The notes under the pieces were generated by a model. The model saw nothing but the letters and a program-made list of their open reading frames with translations, made no database searches and had not been told where the DNA came from. Source: Geitlerinema sp. S16 (lineage in GTDB: Bacteria > Cyanobacteriota > Cyanobacteriia > Cyanobacteriales > Geitlerinemataceae). From it: 64,000 nucleotides of DNA. The position numbers and the translations under genes were made by a program. How positions within the stretch are numbered: the first letter of the stretch is position 1; the number at the start of each line of letters is the position of its first letter. The DNA lies in the NCBI GenBank assembly GCA_011390275.1, contig JAABST010000019.1, positions 18,191 to 82,190 of the forward strand, in the 5' to 3' direction. Of the stretch, positions 16,599 to 26,597 are shown piece by piece.

Positions 16599-19313
16599 AT
16601 GGATTCTTCCTCTATTGTCCCGTCATCGATTAAAGCGCTAAACGCTGGAATTTCGAGCCATAACCCGTTCGTGGATGCGAGTACGGTGCGTGAGCCGGAA
16701 ATCTGGCTGGATCGTCATGCCGATTCGCCCCAGTTAAACGTCGGAGCGCGATCGTACCTACACGCCGCCTACGCGCGGGTCTGCCGGGGTAAAACCGTCG
16801 CGGCGGTCACCCTGCTCGGACACACGGGAACGGGCAAAACCCACGAGCTGAACCGCTTAAGACAGCATGTTCACACCGCCCCGACTCCCGGCCTATTTGT
16901 CTATTTGAATGTTCAGCAGTTTGCCGAAGGGCAGGCGGTTCGTCAGCAGTTTTTACGGGCGATCGGCGATAGCCTCGTGCGACGAATGCCCAGCGGTTTG
17001 CTGCAATGGCAACAGTTGGCGATCGCCCTGGCCAATCACGCCCTGAGCAGTATCGACAACAGCCGCAAGCAGTTTTCACCGCGTAGCGTCCTAGAGCTGC
17101 TGTCTCGCAATTCCCTCGAACAAAATCAAGCCTGGATCGATCGCATCGCCGAAGCGTTCTTTCGCGTGCGCCCCGATATCGATGATCCCGATATTGTGCG
17201 GGCGATCTTCTGGACGCTATGCCCGCACCAGTTGCCCTACGCGCGGAAGTGGCTCAGTGGCTTGATGATTCCCAGTTGGAAGCGTAACGAATTGGGTTTG
17301 CCCCAGCCACGGGCGCACAACCCGGAGTCGCAAGCGTGGCAAACGACGCTGAATTTACTCGCAACGATCGAGCAATACGCCCCAATCACGATCGCCTTTG
17401 ATTGCTTTGAGCATCCCGAGATTCCCGAACCGGGCGTCCAAAAAGAACGGGTGGCGGTGGGGCTGATTAAATGGCTGGGCGATCGGCTGCGAACTCGAAC
17501 ACGACGCTTTGGGGTGCTGTTTGTCTCGGCAATGCATCCCGATACCTGGGATATTGTGGAAGACCATTTCGGTCCGGTAGCACAGTTTGCCCACGATCGC
17601 GGCGAGCCGTGTGGCTTGCAGCCCGCCGATGCCGAGACCATTGAACAGGCGATCGAGTGCTGGTTGCAGACATTTTATCAAGCGCGAAATCTTGTCCCGC
17701 CAACGCCCCTCTATCCCTTCGATCGCGCTCAGGTGGCGGCGCTGGTGCGGGAATCGGTGGATCTGCACGACGCGATCGAGTGGTGTGCCGATAATTTTCA
17801 GCCCGTCGAGACCGACCCGCTAGAGCCGGTCGAGCTGCGCTTTGGGTCGATTTTGCGGGAACTGGCCGACGATGGCTTAGGAGATGACTGGATGATCGCT
17901 CAGGCGATCGCTCAGGCGTTTGCGCAGCTCAAGGGCTGTGATTTAACAATCGATGATCCGATCAATCCGGTCGATCGTGACGAATCGATGATTGCGGAAA
18001 TTTCGGAGATTTCGTTTCGGGTGCGCGATGTTGTGCTGCGTCCCAAGTCGCGGACGTTTCCCATCACGATCGAGCTGGAGGTTCTCGACATCGTCGCGCC
18101 CGAGATTGCGCCCGAAGTTGCACCCGAAGTTGCGCCCGAGATGGAACCAGAGATCGCGCCCGAGATCGCAACAGAGATTGCGCCCGAGATTACGCCAGAG
18201 ATTGAAACACGGCCTGGATCGTCCGAATTGCCCGAATTGCTGAACGCCTTTGACCGATCCGATCCGATCAGTCCTACAACCATCGGCAAGGAGCCTCAAC
18301 CCTCCACCGCTCATATCCTGCAAATCGGCCTCGGAGCCTTAACCTCCGAAAACGGGCGGCAGCTTTGCGCTCAGATCGATCGCTGCTGGGAGGCGATTAA
18401 CACCGAGCCGATCGAAACGAGCGAGTCTAGCCCCACGAATCCGGCCTGGATCTTGGGCTGTCTGGTGCGACCCCTCGGGGCGACGATTCCGGCTCACTGG
18501 AAAGCGGCGCAGTCCTACGATCGTTTTGCCCAGCACGATCGCGGCATGGTGATCGAATTTTCCCTCGACGATATTGCCCCGCTGCTTGCCTTGAAGCGCC
18601 TGGAAGCGGAGATCGGCGATCGTGAACGGGCAACCGCCGCATCGTTGTCCCCAACGTCGAACGATCACTCGACCACGGCGAACCGCTCCGACTCAGACGC
18701 GATCGACCCCCAAGACTCCGCCGGTGTGACTTCAGATCATCCAGATCCGACCGTGAATTCTCCAGCGGCAGAACTCAGCCCAGCGGAGACGGAACGATCA
18801 GCAGCGCCGACGGATCGATCCACCCAGACGGACAGTGCGGAACCGGCGATCGGGTCGGCCTATGAGCTAGAATTTGGCCTTGAACCGCCGCGATCGGATC
18901 GCCCCACGAGTACAGATCCGGCCAATCAAGACGCAGCGATGAGTCAAGCCGCCAACGAGGTCGAGGACGGGGTCGAGCATGAGGGCGGTAACGAGATTGA
19001 GGATGAGATCGAGCCTGGGGTTGAAGCTGAGGACGAGCAGCTTGTCGATCCGGATCATCCCAGTCCTGAGACGAACGATCGCGTGGCACTCCCGATCGCG
19101 TTTAGTAACCATCGCTTGAGCCGATTTCCCAGCGCCAAGCCCATGCGCGATCTTGTGATCACCCGCGAGCTGCTCGCCGCCTGGATCGATCGTGAAAATA
19201 TTGCGATCGACAATGTTATTGTCTGCACGCTGATCGGTCGAGCGGTCGCCGATCTGGTGCGACGCGATCATGCAATTTCGACCGTATTCCATCAGCAAGA
19301 CCCGTCAACCTAA
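16599..19313 (+). CDS. Large P-loop ATPase with Pro-Glu repeat
   Basis: I start at ATG 16599 (MDSSSIVPSS), 904 residues; a TTG four codons upstream is possible. Walker A is GHTGTGKT (residues 74-81), Walker B is probably ITIAFDCFE, and LFVSAMHP looks like a sensor strand, so residues ~1-420 form an AAA-type ATPase. Residues ~500-535 are a repeat of PEIAPE/PEVAPE units. The rest is acidic and probably disordered, with a short ordered C-terminal part (RDLVITRELLAAWIDRENI). The vWA gene follows on the same strand after 293 bases. ATPase/vWA pairs often work as chaperone-like assemblies; applying that here is inference. Confidence 0.65.
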   Translation: MDSSSIVPSSIKALNAGISSHNPFVDASTVREPEIWLDRHADSPQLNVGARSYLHAAYARVCRGKTVAAVTLLGHTGTGKTHELNRLRQHVHTAPTPGLFVYLNVQQFAEGQAVRQQFLRAIGDSLVRRMPSGLLQWQQLAIALANHALSSIDNSRKQFSPRSVLELLSRNSLEQNQAWIDRIAEAFFRVRPDIDDPDIVRAIFWTLCPHQLPYARKWLSGLMIPSWKRNELGLPQPRAHNPESQAWQTTLNLLATIEQYAPITIAFDCFEHPEIPEPGVQKERVAVGLIKWLGDRLRTRTRRFGVLFVSAMHPDTWDIVEDHFGPVAQFAHDRGEPCGLQPADAETIEQAIECWLQTFYQARNLVPPTPLYPFDRAQVAALVRESVDLHDAIEWCADNFQPVETDPLEPVELRFGSILRELADDGLGDDWMIAQAIAQAFAQLKGCDLTIDDPINPVDRDESMIAEISEISFRVRDVVLRPKSRTFPITIELEVLDIVAPEIAPEVAPEVAPEMEPEIAPEIATEIAPEITPEIETRPGSSELPELLNAFDRSDPISPTTIGKEPQPSTAHILQIGLGALTSENGRQLCAQIDRCWEAINTEPIETSESSPTNPAWILGCLVRPLGATIPAHWKAAQSYDRFAQHDRGMVIEFSLDDIAPLLALKRLEAEIGDRERATAASLSPTSNDHSTTANRSDSDAIDPQDSAGVTSDHPDPTVNSPAAELSPAETERSAAPTDRSTQTDSAEPAIGSAYELEFGLEPPRSDRPTSTDPANQDAAMSQAANEVEDGVEHEGGNEIEDEIEPGVEAEDEQLVDPDHPSPETNDRVALPIAFSNHRLSRFPSAKPMRDLVITRELLAAWIDRENIAIDNVIVCTLIGRAVADLVRRDHAISTVFHQQDPST

Positions 19314-19606
19314 CCCGCGATCGTTAACGACATCAACCGATCCCCGCCCACCCATTGATCTCACTCCCCCCACGCTGACACCCCACGGCTCTATCCCGCA
19401 GCAAAATCGCAGACCGGCGCGATCAAACGCGATCAAAATAGGGGTGCTACCATTCCAGAAGACCAAACGCACCCGAAGATCACCACAGATCCATCGACTC
19501 TGTTGTTTCCGGTGTTGTACTGTTTCGCGCCGTTGACAGTGGCCGCATCACACTACGTCAGGTCGCTCGTCTCCCCCTCAATACGTTCCATTTCGAGAGG
19601 CAAACC

Positions 19607-20212
19607 GTGCTAGAAAATCGCGACTATACGCTGATCGTCGATCGCAGTGGCAGCATGTCCACCCAAGATCGCGAGCAAAACCAAAGCCGTTGGAACTCTG
19701 TTCGTGACTCCGCGATCGCCCTCGCGACCAAGTGCGAGGAGTTCGACCCCGATGGCATTACGGTGTACCTGTTCTCCAGCACCTTCCGCCGTTACGACAA
19801 CGTCACGACGGAAAAGGTGGCTCAGATTTTTGATGAAAACCAGCCCGTCGGTCGCACAAACCTCGCGGAAGTGCTCGAACACGCTTTCGAGAACTTTTTC
19901 GAGCGACGCAAGAAGGGCGAAACCAAGCCCAATGGCGAAACAATGCTGGTGATCACCGATGGTGAACCGGACGATCGCAAGGCTGTGATGAAGGAAATCG
20001 TTCGCGCGTCCCGCCAGATCGATCGTGATGAAGAGCTGGCGGTGTCCTTCATCCAGGTGGGAACCGATCCGAAAGTGACCGAATATCTCAAAGCCTTGGA
20101 TGACAACCTCGTAGACGCCGGGGCAAAATTTGACATCGTCGATACGATCGATATCGATACGATGAAAAATCGGTCTCTATCTGACGTTTTGCTCGACGCC
20201 ATCATCGACTAA
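19607..20212 (+). CDS. vWA domain protein
   Basis: This 201-residue protein is a single von Willebrand factor A domain. The MIDAS motif DRSGSMS (about residues 12-18) is intact, with the downstream T (GRTNLAEVLEHAF) and D (VITDGEPDD) metal ligands. The fold binds Mg2+ and mediates protein-protein contact. There is no signal peptide or membrane segment, so it is cytoplasmic. The start reads GTG (MLENRDYTLIVDRS) after an AGAGG-like ribosome site. It probably forms a transcription unit with the SRPBCC and CPXCG genes that follow closely. Confidence 0.8.
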   Translation: MLENRDYTLIVDRSGSMSTQDREQNQSRWNSVRDSAIALATKCEEFDPDGITVYLFSSTFRRYDNVTTEKVAQIFDENQPVGRTNLAEVLEHAFENFFERRKKGETKPNGETMLVITDGEPDDRKAVMKEIVRASRQIDRDEELAVSFIQVGTDPKVTEYLKALDDNLVDAGAKFDIVDTIDIDTMKNRSLSDVLLDAIID

Positions 20213-20253
20213 CACAAGCCCGATCGCTCCTTCACTTTTACCGTGCTGCCACT

Positions 20254-20724
20254 GTGCTGAATTTCAATTACACATCAACGATCGAAGCTCCGGCTTCGAT
20301 CGTCTGGGCCTTCCATGAATGCCCCGATATCCTTCAGTTGATTACGCCGCCGTGGCAGCCGGTGGACGTGATCCGGCGCGAGGGTGGGCTTGGTGTTGGC
20401 GCGGAAACGGAGTTTACGATTCATCTCGGCCCGATCCCCGTACGTTGGCTGGCACGCCATACGGAATGCAGCGTGAACCGCCTGTTTATTGACGAACAAG
20501 TCGATGGCCCGCTCGATCATTGGGTTCATCGTCATGAATTTGAAGACGACAATGGTAAAACGCGCCTGACCGACTCGATCGCCTACGCGCTACCGGGCGG
20601 CGATCTCGCAGAGGCGGCGATCGGCTGGTTTGTCAACGATCGCCTGCGCGACATGTTTCGCTATCGCCACGAAGTGACCCAGCGCGAATGTCGGCGCATG
20701 GTGAAAGACAGCCAGGGAGCCTAG
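20254..20724 (+). CDS. SRPBCC (cyclase/dehydrase-like) family protein
   Basis: The 156-residue protein begins at a GTG (MLNFNYTSTIEAPASIVW). It has the pattern of the START/SRPBCC fold: an N-terminal strand, 'IEAPASIVWAFHECPDILQL', strands around WVHRHEFEDDNGKTRLTDSI and a long C-terminal helix (FVNDRLRDMFRYRHEV). These proteins bind hydrophobic ligands; the ligand here is unknown. Relatives are common next to cyanobacterial housekeeping genes. It lies 41 bases after the vWA gene and 3 bases before the next one. Confidence 0.75.
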   Translation: MLNFNYTSTIEAPASIVWAFHECPDILQLITPPWQPVDVIRREGGLGVGAETEFTIHLGPIPVRWLARHTECSVNRLFIDEQVDGPLDHWVHRHEFEDDNGKTRLTDSIAYALPGGDLAEAAIGWFVNDRLRDMFRYRHEVTQRECRRMVKDSQGA

Positions 20725-20727
20725 GCC

Positions 20728-20919
20728 GTGCAGACCACAGCGGATTATTGCTGCGCCTTTTGCGGCGAGAGCAGCACAACCTTTGTCGATATCAGCGCCG
20801 GACTATCGCAATCCTATGTCGAGGACTGTCAGGTGTGCTGTCGCCCGAATATCCTCTACGTTCAGTTTGATGACGATACGCTAGAGGTGAGTATTGAGAC
20901 GGAACCGGAGAGCGATTAA
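20728..20919 (+). CDS. CPXCG-type cysteine-rich small protein
   Basis: The 63-residue protein starts with GTG three bases after the preceding stop. It carries two cysteine pairs (CCAFCGE and CQVCCRPN), the spacing of the CPXCG zinc-ribbon family, followed by an acidic tail. Its biochemical role is unknown. The tight spacing implies co-translation with the SRPBCC protein. Confidence 0.8.
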   Translation: MQTTADYCCAFCGESSTTFVDISAGLSQSYVEDCQVCCRPNILYVQFDDDTLEVSIETEPESD

Positions 20920-21041
20920 GCCTCAGGAATAATTGACGTTGCGGTAGTTGCGGTCATGCAGTGCTGTTAGGTTTGAGTGCGAAGCCACGATTCGTCTGAT
21001 CACGCTCCGTGACGCCCAAGTATAAGTACGCCCAATCACGC

Positions 21042-21821
21042 TCAAGCGCCGACAAAATGCACCCAGAAGTTACCGTCTGGAATGCAAAGGTCTTGGATCA
21101 GTTTGTAGGAATATTTGAGATAAGCTCCGGGTAAGTCCGTCCGATAGCCTGTCGAGAACCATTCGCCGTAGGGATCGTGGACAAAAAAGCCGGTTTCGTC
21201 GTAGCCCACCAGCACAATAATGTGGCCAAACGACGTGAAATAGCCATGCACGATGACGGGCTTCCGATCGGCCAGCCAATCCTGAACCTGGGAAATCGTC
21301 GCATTCACCCGAAAGTCATTCTGGCCGCCATAATCTTTGACGATCTTGGCTAAATCATAGGGGCTATGACGGCTGTAGCCCTTGGTGATCGCATAGCGAT
21401 AAAGCTCGTCCTCAAACTGAGCGGCCTGAGTCCGCTGCGGAATCCGGAAATACTTCAGACACATCGCCAGCGAGGTGACGTTACAGGCTCCTGTCGGATT
21501 CTCGAAGTTATCGAGCTGCGACAGATACGGAACCTCTAGCTTGATCGCGCGTGGACGCGGCTTGGGATACAGCAGACTATTGAGTCCGGTGGTGTTGCCC
21601 GTAATCTCAACGTGTTCCTCAAACCCGTACCAGGTATCGAGACCCTTGATCGGACCATCACTGAGCGCAAAGCGTAGGTGTCGGCGCTCTTGCGAAAAGG
21701 TATCGATCTTAAATTCTTGATTGGCCTCAACAGCATATTTTTCCGCCTCTTCGAGATCCGAAGATTGCAGCGGGCGTTGCTTGAAAACGGTCTTTTTGAG
21801 CGTACGCAGCGTTAGGGGCAT
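21042..21821 (-). CDS. C39-like cysteine peptidase family protein
   Basis: The 259-residue protein has a papain-like C39_2 domain in its second half: LEVPYLSQLDNFENPTGACN (the C of GACN is the nucleophile), then GHIIVLVGYDETGFFVHDPY, supplying the His and the Asp. The first ~110 residues are an unrecognised beta-rich region. There is no signal peptide. The C-terminal region YRTDLPGAYLKYSYKLIQDL is typical of these proteins. It may cleave peptides or proteins; the substrate is unknown. It stands alone on the minus strand. Confidence 0.75.
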   Translation of the reverse strand: MPLTLRTLKKTVFKQRPLQSSDLEEAEKYAVEANQEFKIDTFSQERRHLRFALSDGPIKGLDTWYGFEEHVEITGNTTGLNSLLYPKPRPRAIKLEVPYLSQLDNFENPTGACNVTSLAMCLKYFRIPQRTQAAQFEDELYRYAITKGYSRHSPYDLAKIVKDYGGQNDFRVNATISQVQDWLADRKPVIVHGYFTSFGHIIVLVGYDETGFFVHDPYGEWFSTGYRTDLPGAYLKYSYKLIQDLCIPDGNFWVHFVGA

Positions 21822-21994
21822 GGCACCACAGTCGTATCGAGCAAAGGATTAAACGAAAAAACGGACACGGCCTAGACAGAGCCTTAAAACGAGAACGTAT
21901 GGCCGAGATAGCTGCCGTTCCTGTTCGAGCATAGCCGCTTGTCGAGAAGATATCCCAGCTTAACGCGAAGCTTTTGGCAATTCGTGAGTTTTTT

Positions 21995-23902
21995 CTAAAA
22001 ACTCGCTTCTAATTCCTGTGCTGTGCGGTTGAGCTGTTCAGTGCCGCTACGGGTTTGGCTCATGCCCAGTGCCGTCTCACGAATGCCCTGATCGATGCTC
22101 TCGATCGCCTCGATCGTTTGCTGGATTGCGAGCACCTGCTGTTTTTGTAGGCGAGCAATATCCTGATTACCAAGAGCCACCACACAAATGGCATCGCTCA
22201 CCTCGCTAAAGGCGCTGGCGGCATTTTGCGAGGCCGCCAAGCTAAATTCGAGGGTCTCGATCCCCTCCTCCGTTGCGCTGACGGCTGCGTTGACTCCCTG
22301 CTGGATGCTCGTCACAATCTCGTCAATTTTGGCGGCAGATAGCCCGCTTTCGTCGGCTAGCTTGCGAATTTCGTCCGCCACCACCGCAAAGCCTCTGCCG
22401 CTTTCGCCAGCACGCACCGCCTCGATCGCGGCGTTCAAAGACAGCATATTCGTCTGCCGTGCCATCTCGGAGACCAAGCGGGAAATCTGGCCGATCTCCG
22501 TGGCCTGAGCGCTCAGGTTCTGAATTCGATCAGCGATCGTCTGCACCCGCGATCGCATTTCCGACATACCGGCCAGAGTCTCGCCAATCGATCGGCTCCC
22601 CGTTTCCGAACTATCGAGCGCCTGCTGCACTCTCTCGACCGTCGCCGTGGCTTGCTGCTCCGACTGGCGCGAGGTTGCACCCAGCTCATCCATCGTGGTC
22701 GCGGTTTCGTTGACGGCTGCCGATTGATGACGGGTCACCGCCTCCTGTTCCGTCATCGTCACCACAATCTGCTGGCAGGCGGATGCAAGCTGACCGACAA
22801 GCTGACGAACAAAATTTTGCAGGCTACGTAACCGAGACAGCGCAAAGGTGATCGAGAGAATGGCAGAGATCAAGATCACAGCTATCGAGACCAGCTTTAA
22901 GCCTCGGACATCACGTAAAGCCACCGACTCCGGCTGACGGTACATCAAGACCAAATTATTTCCCGCACCGTACCCGAGATCGATGGCCGTAAATCCGATT
23001 AGATCGCCCTGCGATCGCACACCGTAGGCTTCTTCCTCCTGAAGGAAACGCTCTACAGAATCTGCCGCATACTCATCTTGAATATTGCCCAGCGTCCCTT
23101 GATCGACATCTCGATCCGCATCAACATCCTGAGACGAAGCCTCCGGCTCACGGTTCAGCGCACTCGTGTCGTATAGATACTCCCCCGTCTCATCCATCAG
23201 CGTGATTCGTTCCGCTGCCCGGTCTACCATTCCGATTTTCGCAACGACGGGATCAATCGAAACATGGGCAACGATCCAGCCCTTACGCTCACCCGAATCG
23301 CTCAACACCACCTGGGCATAGTACAGACCCAGATCGCCTGACGCAGTCTCGATCGGGCGGATAGAACTCACGTAAACCTCGTTGCCTGGAAGCTGATTGA
23401 TCGCCTGCCAGTAAAAGCGATCGCGCTGGTTACCACGCTGCGCCTCCGAGGCGATCGTCGCCTATTCTGCCTGCTGCGACACATGCACCAATTCGCGACC
23501 CTCCTCATCAAGGTAACTGAGGCTTCGATAATTTGGTTTCGCTGATATCAACGAGACAAAAATAGTATTGAGACGCTGAGTCCAAACCGCCTGTGTCGAA
23601 CTCCCCACGGTATCAATACCTTGATTTGCCCGCGATCGAATAATTCCTTGAATCGGTGGAACCTTAAGCAAAAAACGAATATCAGATTCGCTATTGTCTA
23701 GAAAAGAATAAATCTGTTCTCGACGCTCCGAGATGATCGTTTTTTGCTGTAACACGCTAGTGTCTCGAAGCGCATTACTCGATGCAAAAATCCCATAGCT
23801 TCCAATCACGACCGCAGGCAGTAGCGTGCTACTCAGCAAGAGAAGGAGTGTTTGTTTATATATTTTAGACTGTGCTAATAGATTCATTATTATAAAGTTC
23901 AA
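21995..23902 (-). pseudogene. Methyl-accepting chemotaxis protein interrupted by one amber codon
   Basis: Two frames (23462-23902 and 21995-23371) lie in the same phase and are separated by a single TAG at 23462-23464. Translation continues across it as [35 protein letters not shown], so one base change explains the break. The whole product would be ~635 residues: an N-terminal membrane span, a periplasmic Cache-like sensor, a second span ([18 protein letters not shown]) and a cytoplasmic signalling domain with [18 protein letters not shown]. No clear HAMP domain is seen. It could be a pseudogene, a sequencing error or an amber-suppressed gene. A hemerythrin gene lies next to it. Confidence 0.85.
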
Positions 23903-23955
23903 GCTATAAAAAACAAGATCATCTACGGCACAAGCTTAGGTTAATTCTCTCCGGT

Positions 23956-24351
23956 TTAATTCATGCAGGATTTTAGCTGCGTATCGATCCCTTTAATATG
24001 TGTACCAAACCAATCCAGTAAGTCTTTCTCGATGCGAGCTTTAAGTTCAGGACTAGAACCATTGAAAAGCAAGTCGCGGCGAATTTCACCAAAGTTTTTC
24101 GTAAACAGGCCGTGTAGCATTTTATTCTTTTCGGCGATCGGGCAACGGTAGCGGTTCATGCAGGTTTCTTCGTAACCAAAATGTAGATTTGCGATCGAAC
24201 TGAGCGATGAAACAATTTGCTGAATAGCCTGCTGATCGCGATTCGCCTGAATGGCATCCGCCAATTCATTCATCTTGTCAATTAATTGCTTATGTTGTGC
24301 GTCAATATCCGGAATTCCGGTTTCTAGAGATGCATTCCAAACAAGTGCCAT
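23956..24351 (-). CDS. Bacteriohemerythrin
   Basis: Starting at ATG 24351 (MALVWNASLETGIPDIDAQH) the protein has 131 residues, the usual length. The di-iron ligands are visible: IDAQHKQL, HFGYEETCM (His and Glu), HGLFTKNF, and the C-terminal HIKGID. Hemerythrin four-helix bundles bind O2 or sense oxygen and redox state. Its position just upstream of the chemoreceptor, 53 bases away on the same strand, suggests an oxygen-taxis pairing, which is inference. The 12 codons upstream of the chosen start are also open. Confidence 0.85.
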   Translation of the reverse strand: MALVWNASLETGIPDIDAQHKQLIDKMNELADAIQANRDQQAIQQIVSSLSSIANLHFGYEETCMNRYRCPIAEKNKMLHGLFTKNFGEIRRDLLFNGSSPELKARIEKDLLDWFGTHIKGIDTQLKSCMN

Positions 24352-24631
24352 AGTAAACAATGTCTCCAAATCAGGAGAAAAAGACAACGCGAAAATTAAT
24401 TAAATTAGCTTGGGCTCAAAAAACATAAAAACCTGGAAGTCAAGCCAGTTTAGTTTCGTCTTAATTAAGTTGTATCTATTAGAACAGCTTTAGTTAAAAA
24501 TATCTCTAAATAGCAACAAAACATTAGAGTTTTTGGATTGAACTCAAAGAGATCGGATGCATGAAAAATAATTTGATCCACCTAGTTCTCCAGTAACTTG
24601 GCTAGGATAGAGTCTGACCTTGGGAGGTATG

Positions 24632-25651
24632 ATGACTCGAAAACGATCGCTCTTAATGCGCCTACTTGGCCGATCTTTTACCCATCGCAATGGCGTTAAA
24701 CAATGGCGCCAACATCGCGGCACAATTCACATTATGGGAAAGTATCGTTTGATTCAAACGGGCTTACCTCTGTTTGATTGGAGCGATTTATCCCACTGGC
24801 TTCTGACGATCGGCTGGCCAAAATTCCTGGGGATTATCGGTGCTGCCTACTTTGTGATTAACTTTGTGTTTGCGATCGCATACTCCATTGATATTGGAGG
24901 TATAGCCAATACAAACAATTCTTTCTCGGATGCGTTTTTCTTTAGTGTCCAGACGATGGCAACGATCGGCTATGGCGCAATGTACCCCGAAAGCGGCTAC
25001 GTTCACGTATTGGTGACGATCGAAGTTTTGATCGGCATGTTGTGGGTGGCGATGGCGACGGGCTTGATGCTGGCGCGATTTATGCTGCCAACAGCACGGG
25101 TCATGTTTAGCAAATGCGCTGTCATTTGCAACTATAACGGCATTCCGACCCTCATGTTTCGCGCCGCCAACCAGCGCAGCAACTTTATTGTTGAAGCCAT
25201 GTTTCGCGTCAGTATTCTCAAGCCAGAAATTTCGCCGGAAGGCCACATTATCCGGCGTCTGCACGACCTCAAACTGATGCGATCGGAAACGCCCGTCTTT
25301 TCCATGTCGATGACGGTGATGCATCCGATCGACCAAAACAGCCCGCTGTACGGCATCACCCACCAAGAGTTAATCCAATGGCAAACCCAAATCGTTGTCA
25401 TGCTCACCGGACTCGATGAAACCGTATCGCAAAACATCCACGCCAGCCACTTTTACGCCATTGAAGACCTGCATTGGAATCGTCAATTCGTCGATGTGAT
25501 CGAGCTACAGCCCAACGGCGATCGCCACATCGATTACACCAAATTTCACCAGACCATCCCCGTCAACCACGCAAACATCACCGAACAGAGCGATCTACGA
25601 GACCGACTCGAACGATCCACGCGATCGTGCTTGCCCGAATCCATTCGCTAG
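24632..25651 (+). CDS. Inward-rectifier (Kir-type) potassium channel
   Basis: The 339-residue protein has the two-helix channel core: a first span (LGIIGAAYFVINFVFAIAYS), the pore loop SVQTMATIGYGAMYP with selectivity filter TIGYG, and a second span (LVTIEVLIGMLWVAMATGLM). The C-terminal domain (FRAANQRSNFIVEAMFRVSI, HPIDQNSPLYGI) is the cytoplasmic immunoglobulin-like domain of Kir/KirBac channels. GGAGG sits four bases before the second of two tandem ATG codons, so I choose 24632. It probably conducts K+ across the plasma membrane. Confidence 0.88.
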   Translation: MTRKRSLLMRLLGRSFTHRNGVKQWRQHRGTIHIMGKYRLIQTGLPLFDWSDLSHWLLTIGWPKFLGIIGAAYFVINFVFAIAYSIDIGGIANTNNSFSDAFFFSVQTMATIGYGAMYPESGYVHVLVTIEVLIGMLWVAMATGLMLARFMLPTARVMFSKCAVICNYNGIPTLMFRAANQRSNFIVEAMFRVSILKPEISPEGHIIRRLHDLKLMRSETPVFSMSMTVMHPIDQNSPLYGITHQELIQWQTQIVVMLTGLDETVSQNIHASHFYAIEDLHWNRQFVDVIELQPNGDRHIDYTKFHQTIPVNHANITEQSDLRDRLERSTRSCLPESIR

Positions 25652-25740
25652 GATGGTCATCCCGTCACTGCCCGCAAATCGTCTGCTAGCCTAAGAAACG
25701 GCCTCGTCGGGCTTATAAAGCTTCGTTTATCTGTCTTATC

Positions 25741-26586
25741 ATGCGTAACGCTCAACCTCCCATCCAAAACGTTTCCGCTCTAATCGGCGGAGTTGTCCTC
25801 GCCCTTATCGCCCTGCTAGCGCTGAGTTCCTTCGTCATCATCAACCCAGGACAAGCGGGCGTGATTAGCATCCTCGGCAAAGCCCGCGAGGGCGCACTGC
25901 TCGAAGGTATACACGTCAAACCTCCCCTCATCTCCGTTGTAGATGTGTATGACGTCACGATCCAAAAATTTGAGGTTCCCGCGCAAAGCTCAACCCGCGA
26001 TCTGCAAGACCTGGTCGGACGTTTTGCGATTAACTTCCGCATCGATCCGATTCACATCGTCGATATTCGCCGCACCCAAGGCACACTGTCGAACCTTGTC
26101 GCCAAAGTCATCGCCCCGCAAACCCAAGAGGCGTTTAAAATCGCAGCGGCACGACGAACCGCAGAAGAATCGATCACAGAGCGCAGCGCCCTCAAGCAAG
26201 ACTTTGACGCGGCTCTCGAACAGCGCCTCGAAAAGTACAACATCATTGTGCTTGACACCAGCGTGATTGACCTTAATTTCTCGCGCGAATTTGCCAAGGC
26301 CGTTGAAGAAAAGCAAATCGCCGAGCAGCAAGCCCGCCGCGCGGTCTATGTTGCCCAGCAAGCCGAGCAAGAAGCCCAGGCCGATATCAACCGCGCTCGC
26401 GGTAAAGCCGAAGCGCAAAAGCTGCTCGCAGAAACTCTGAAAGCGCAGGGCGGCGAGTTAGTCCTACAAAAAGAAGCCATTCAGGCGTGGCGTGAAGGCG
26501 GGGCGCAAATGCCCAAGGTGTTGGTGATGGGCGAGAAGTCCGGCAGCGTACCATTTATCTTTAATATGCAGGATATGGGGTCTTAA
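25741..26586 (+). CDS. Prohibitin-like SPFH/Band 7 membrane protein
   Basis: The 281-residue protein has one N-terminal membrane anchor (IGGVVLALIALLALSSFVII) followed by an SPFH domain: NPGQAGVISILGKAREGALL, IQKFEVPAQSSTRDLQ, and the prohibitin-like VLDTSVIDLNFSREFAKAVE. A helical, alanine/glutamate-rich coiled coil follows (about 195-245). Prohibitin homologues form large ring assemblies at the membrane and affect membrane proteases. There is a gap of 89 bases after the Kir gene. Confidence 0.88.
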   Translation: MRNAQPPIQNVSALIGGVVLALIALLALSSFVIINPGQAGVISILGKAREGALLEGIHVKPPLISVVDVYDVTIQKFEVPAQSSTRDLQDLVGRFAINFRIDPIHIVDIRRTQGTLSNLVAKVIAPQTQEAFKIAAARRTAEESITERSALKQDFDAALEQRLEKYNIIVLDTSVIDLNFSREFAKAVEEKQIAEQQARRAVYVAQQAEQEAQADINRARGKAEAQKLLAETLKAQGGELVLQKEAIQAWREGGAQMPKVLVMGEKSGSVPFIFNMQDMGS

Positions 26587-26597
26587 GGATTTGTGAT

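Noticed and set aside
16587..20919. MoxR/vWA ternary conflict system
   Set aside because: The ATPase does not show MoxR features and no effector gene is present, so the label is not justified.
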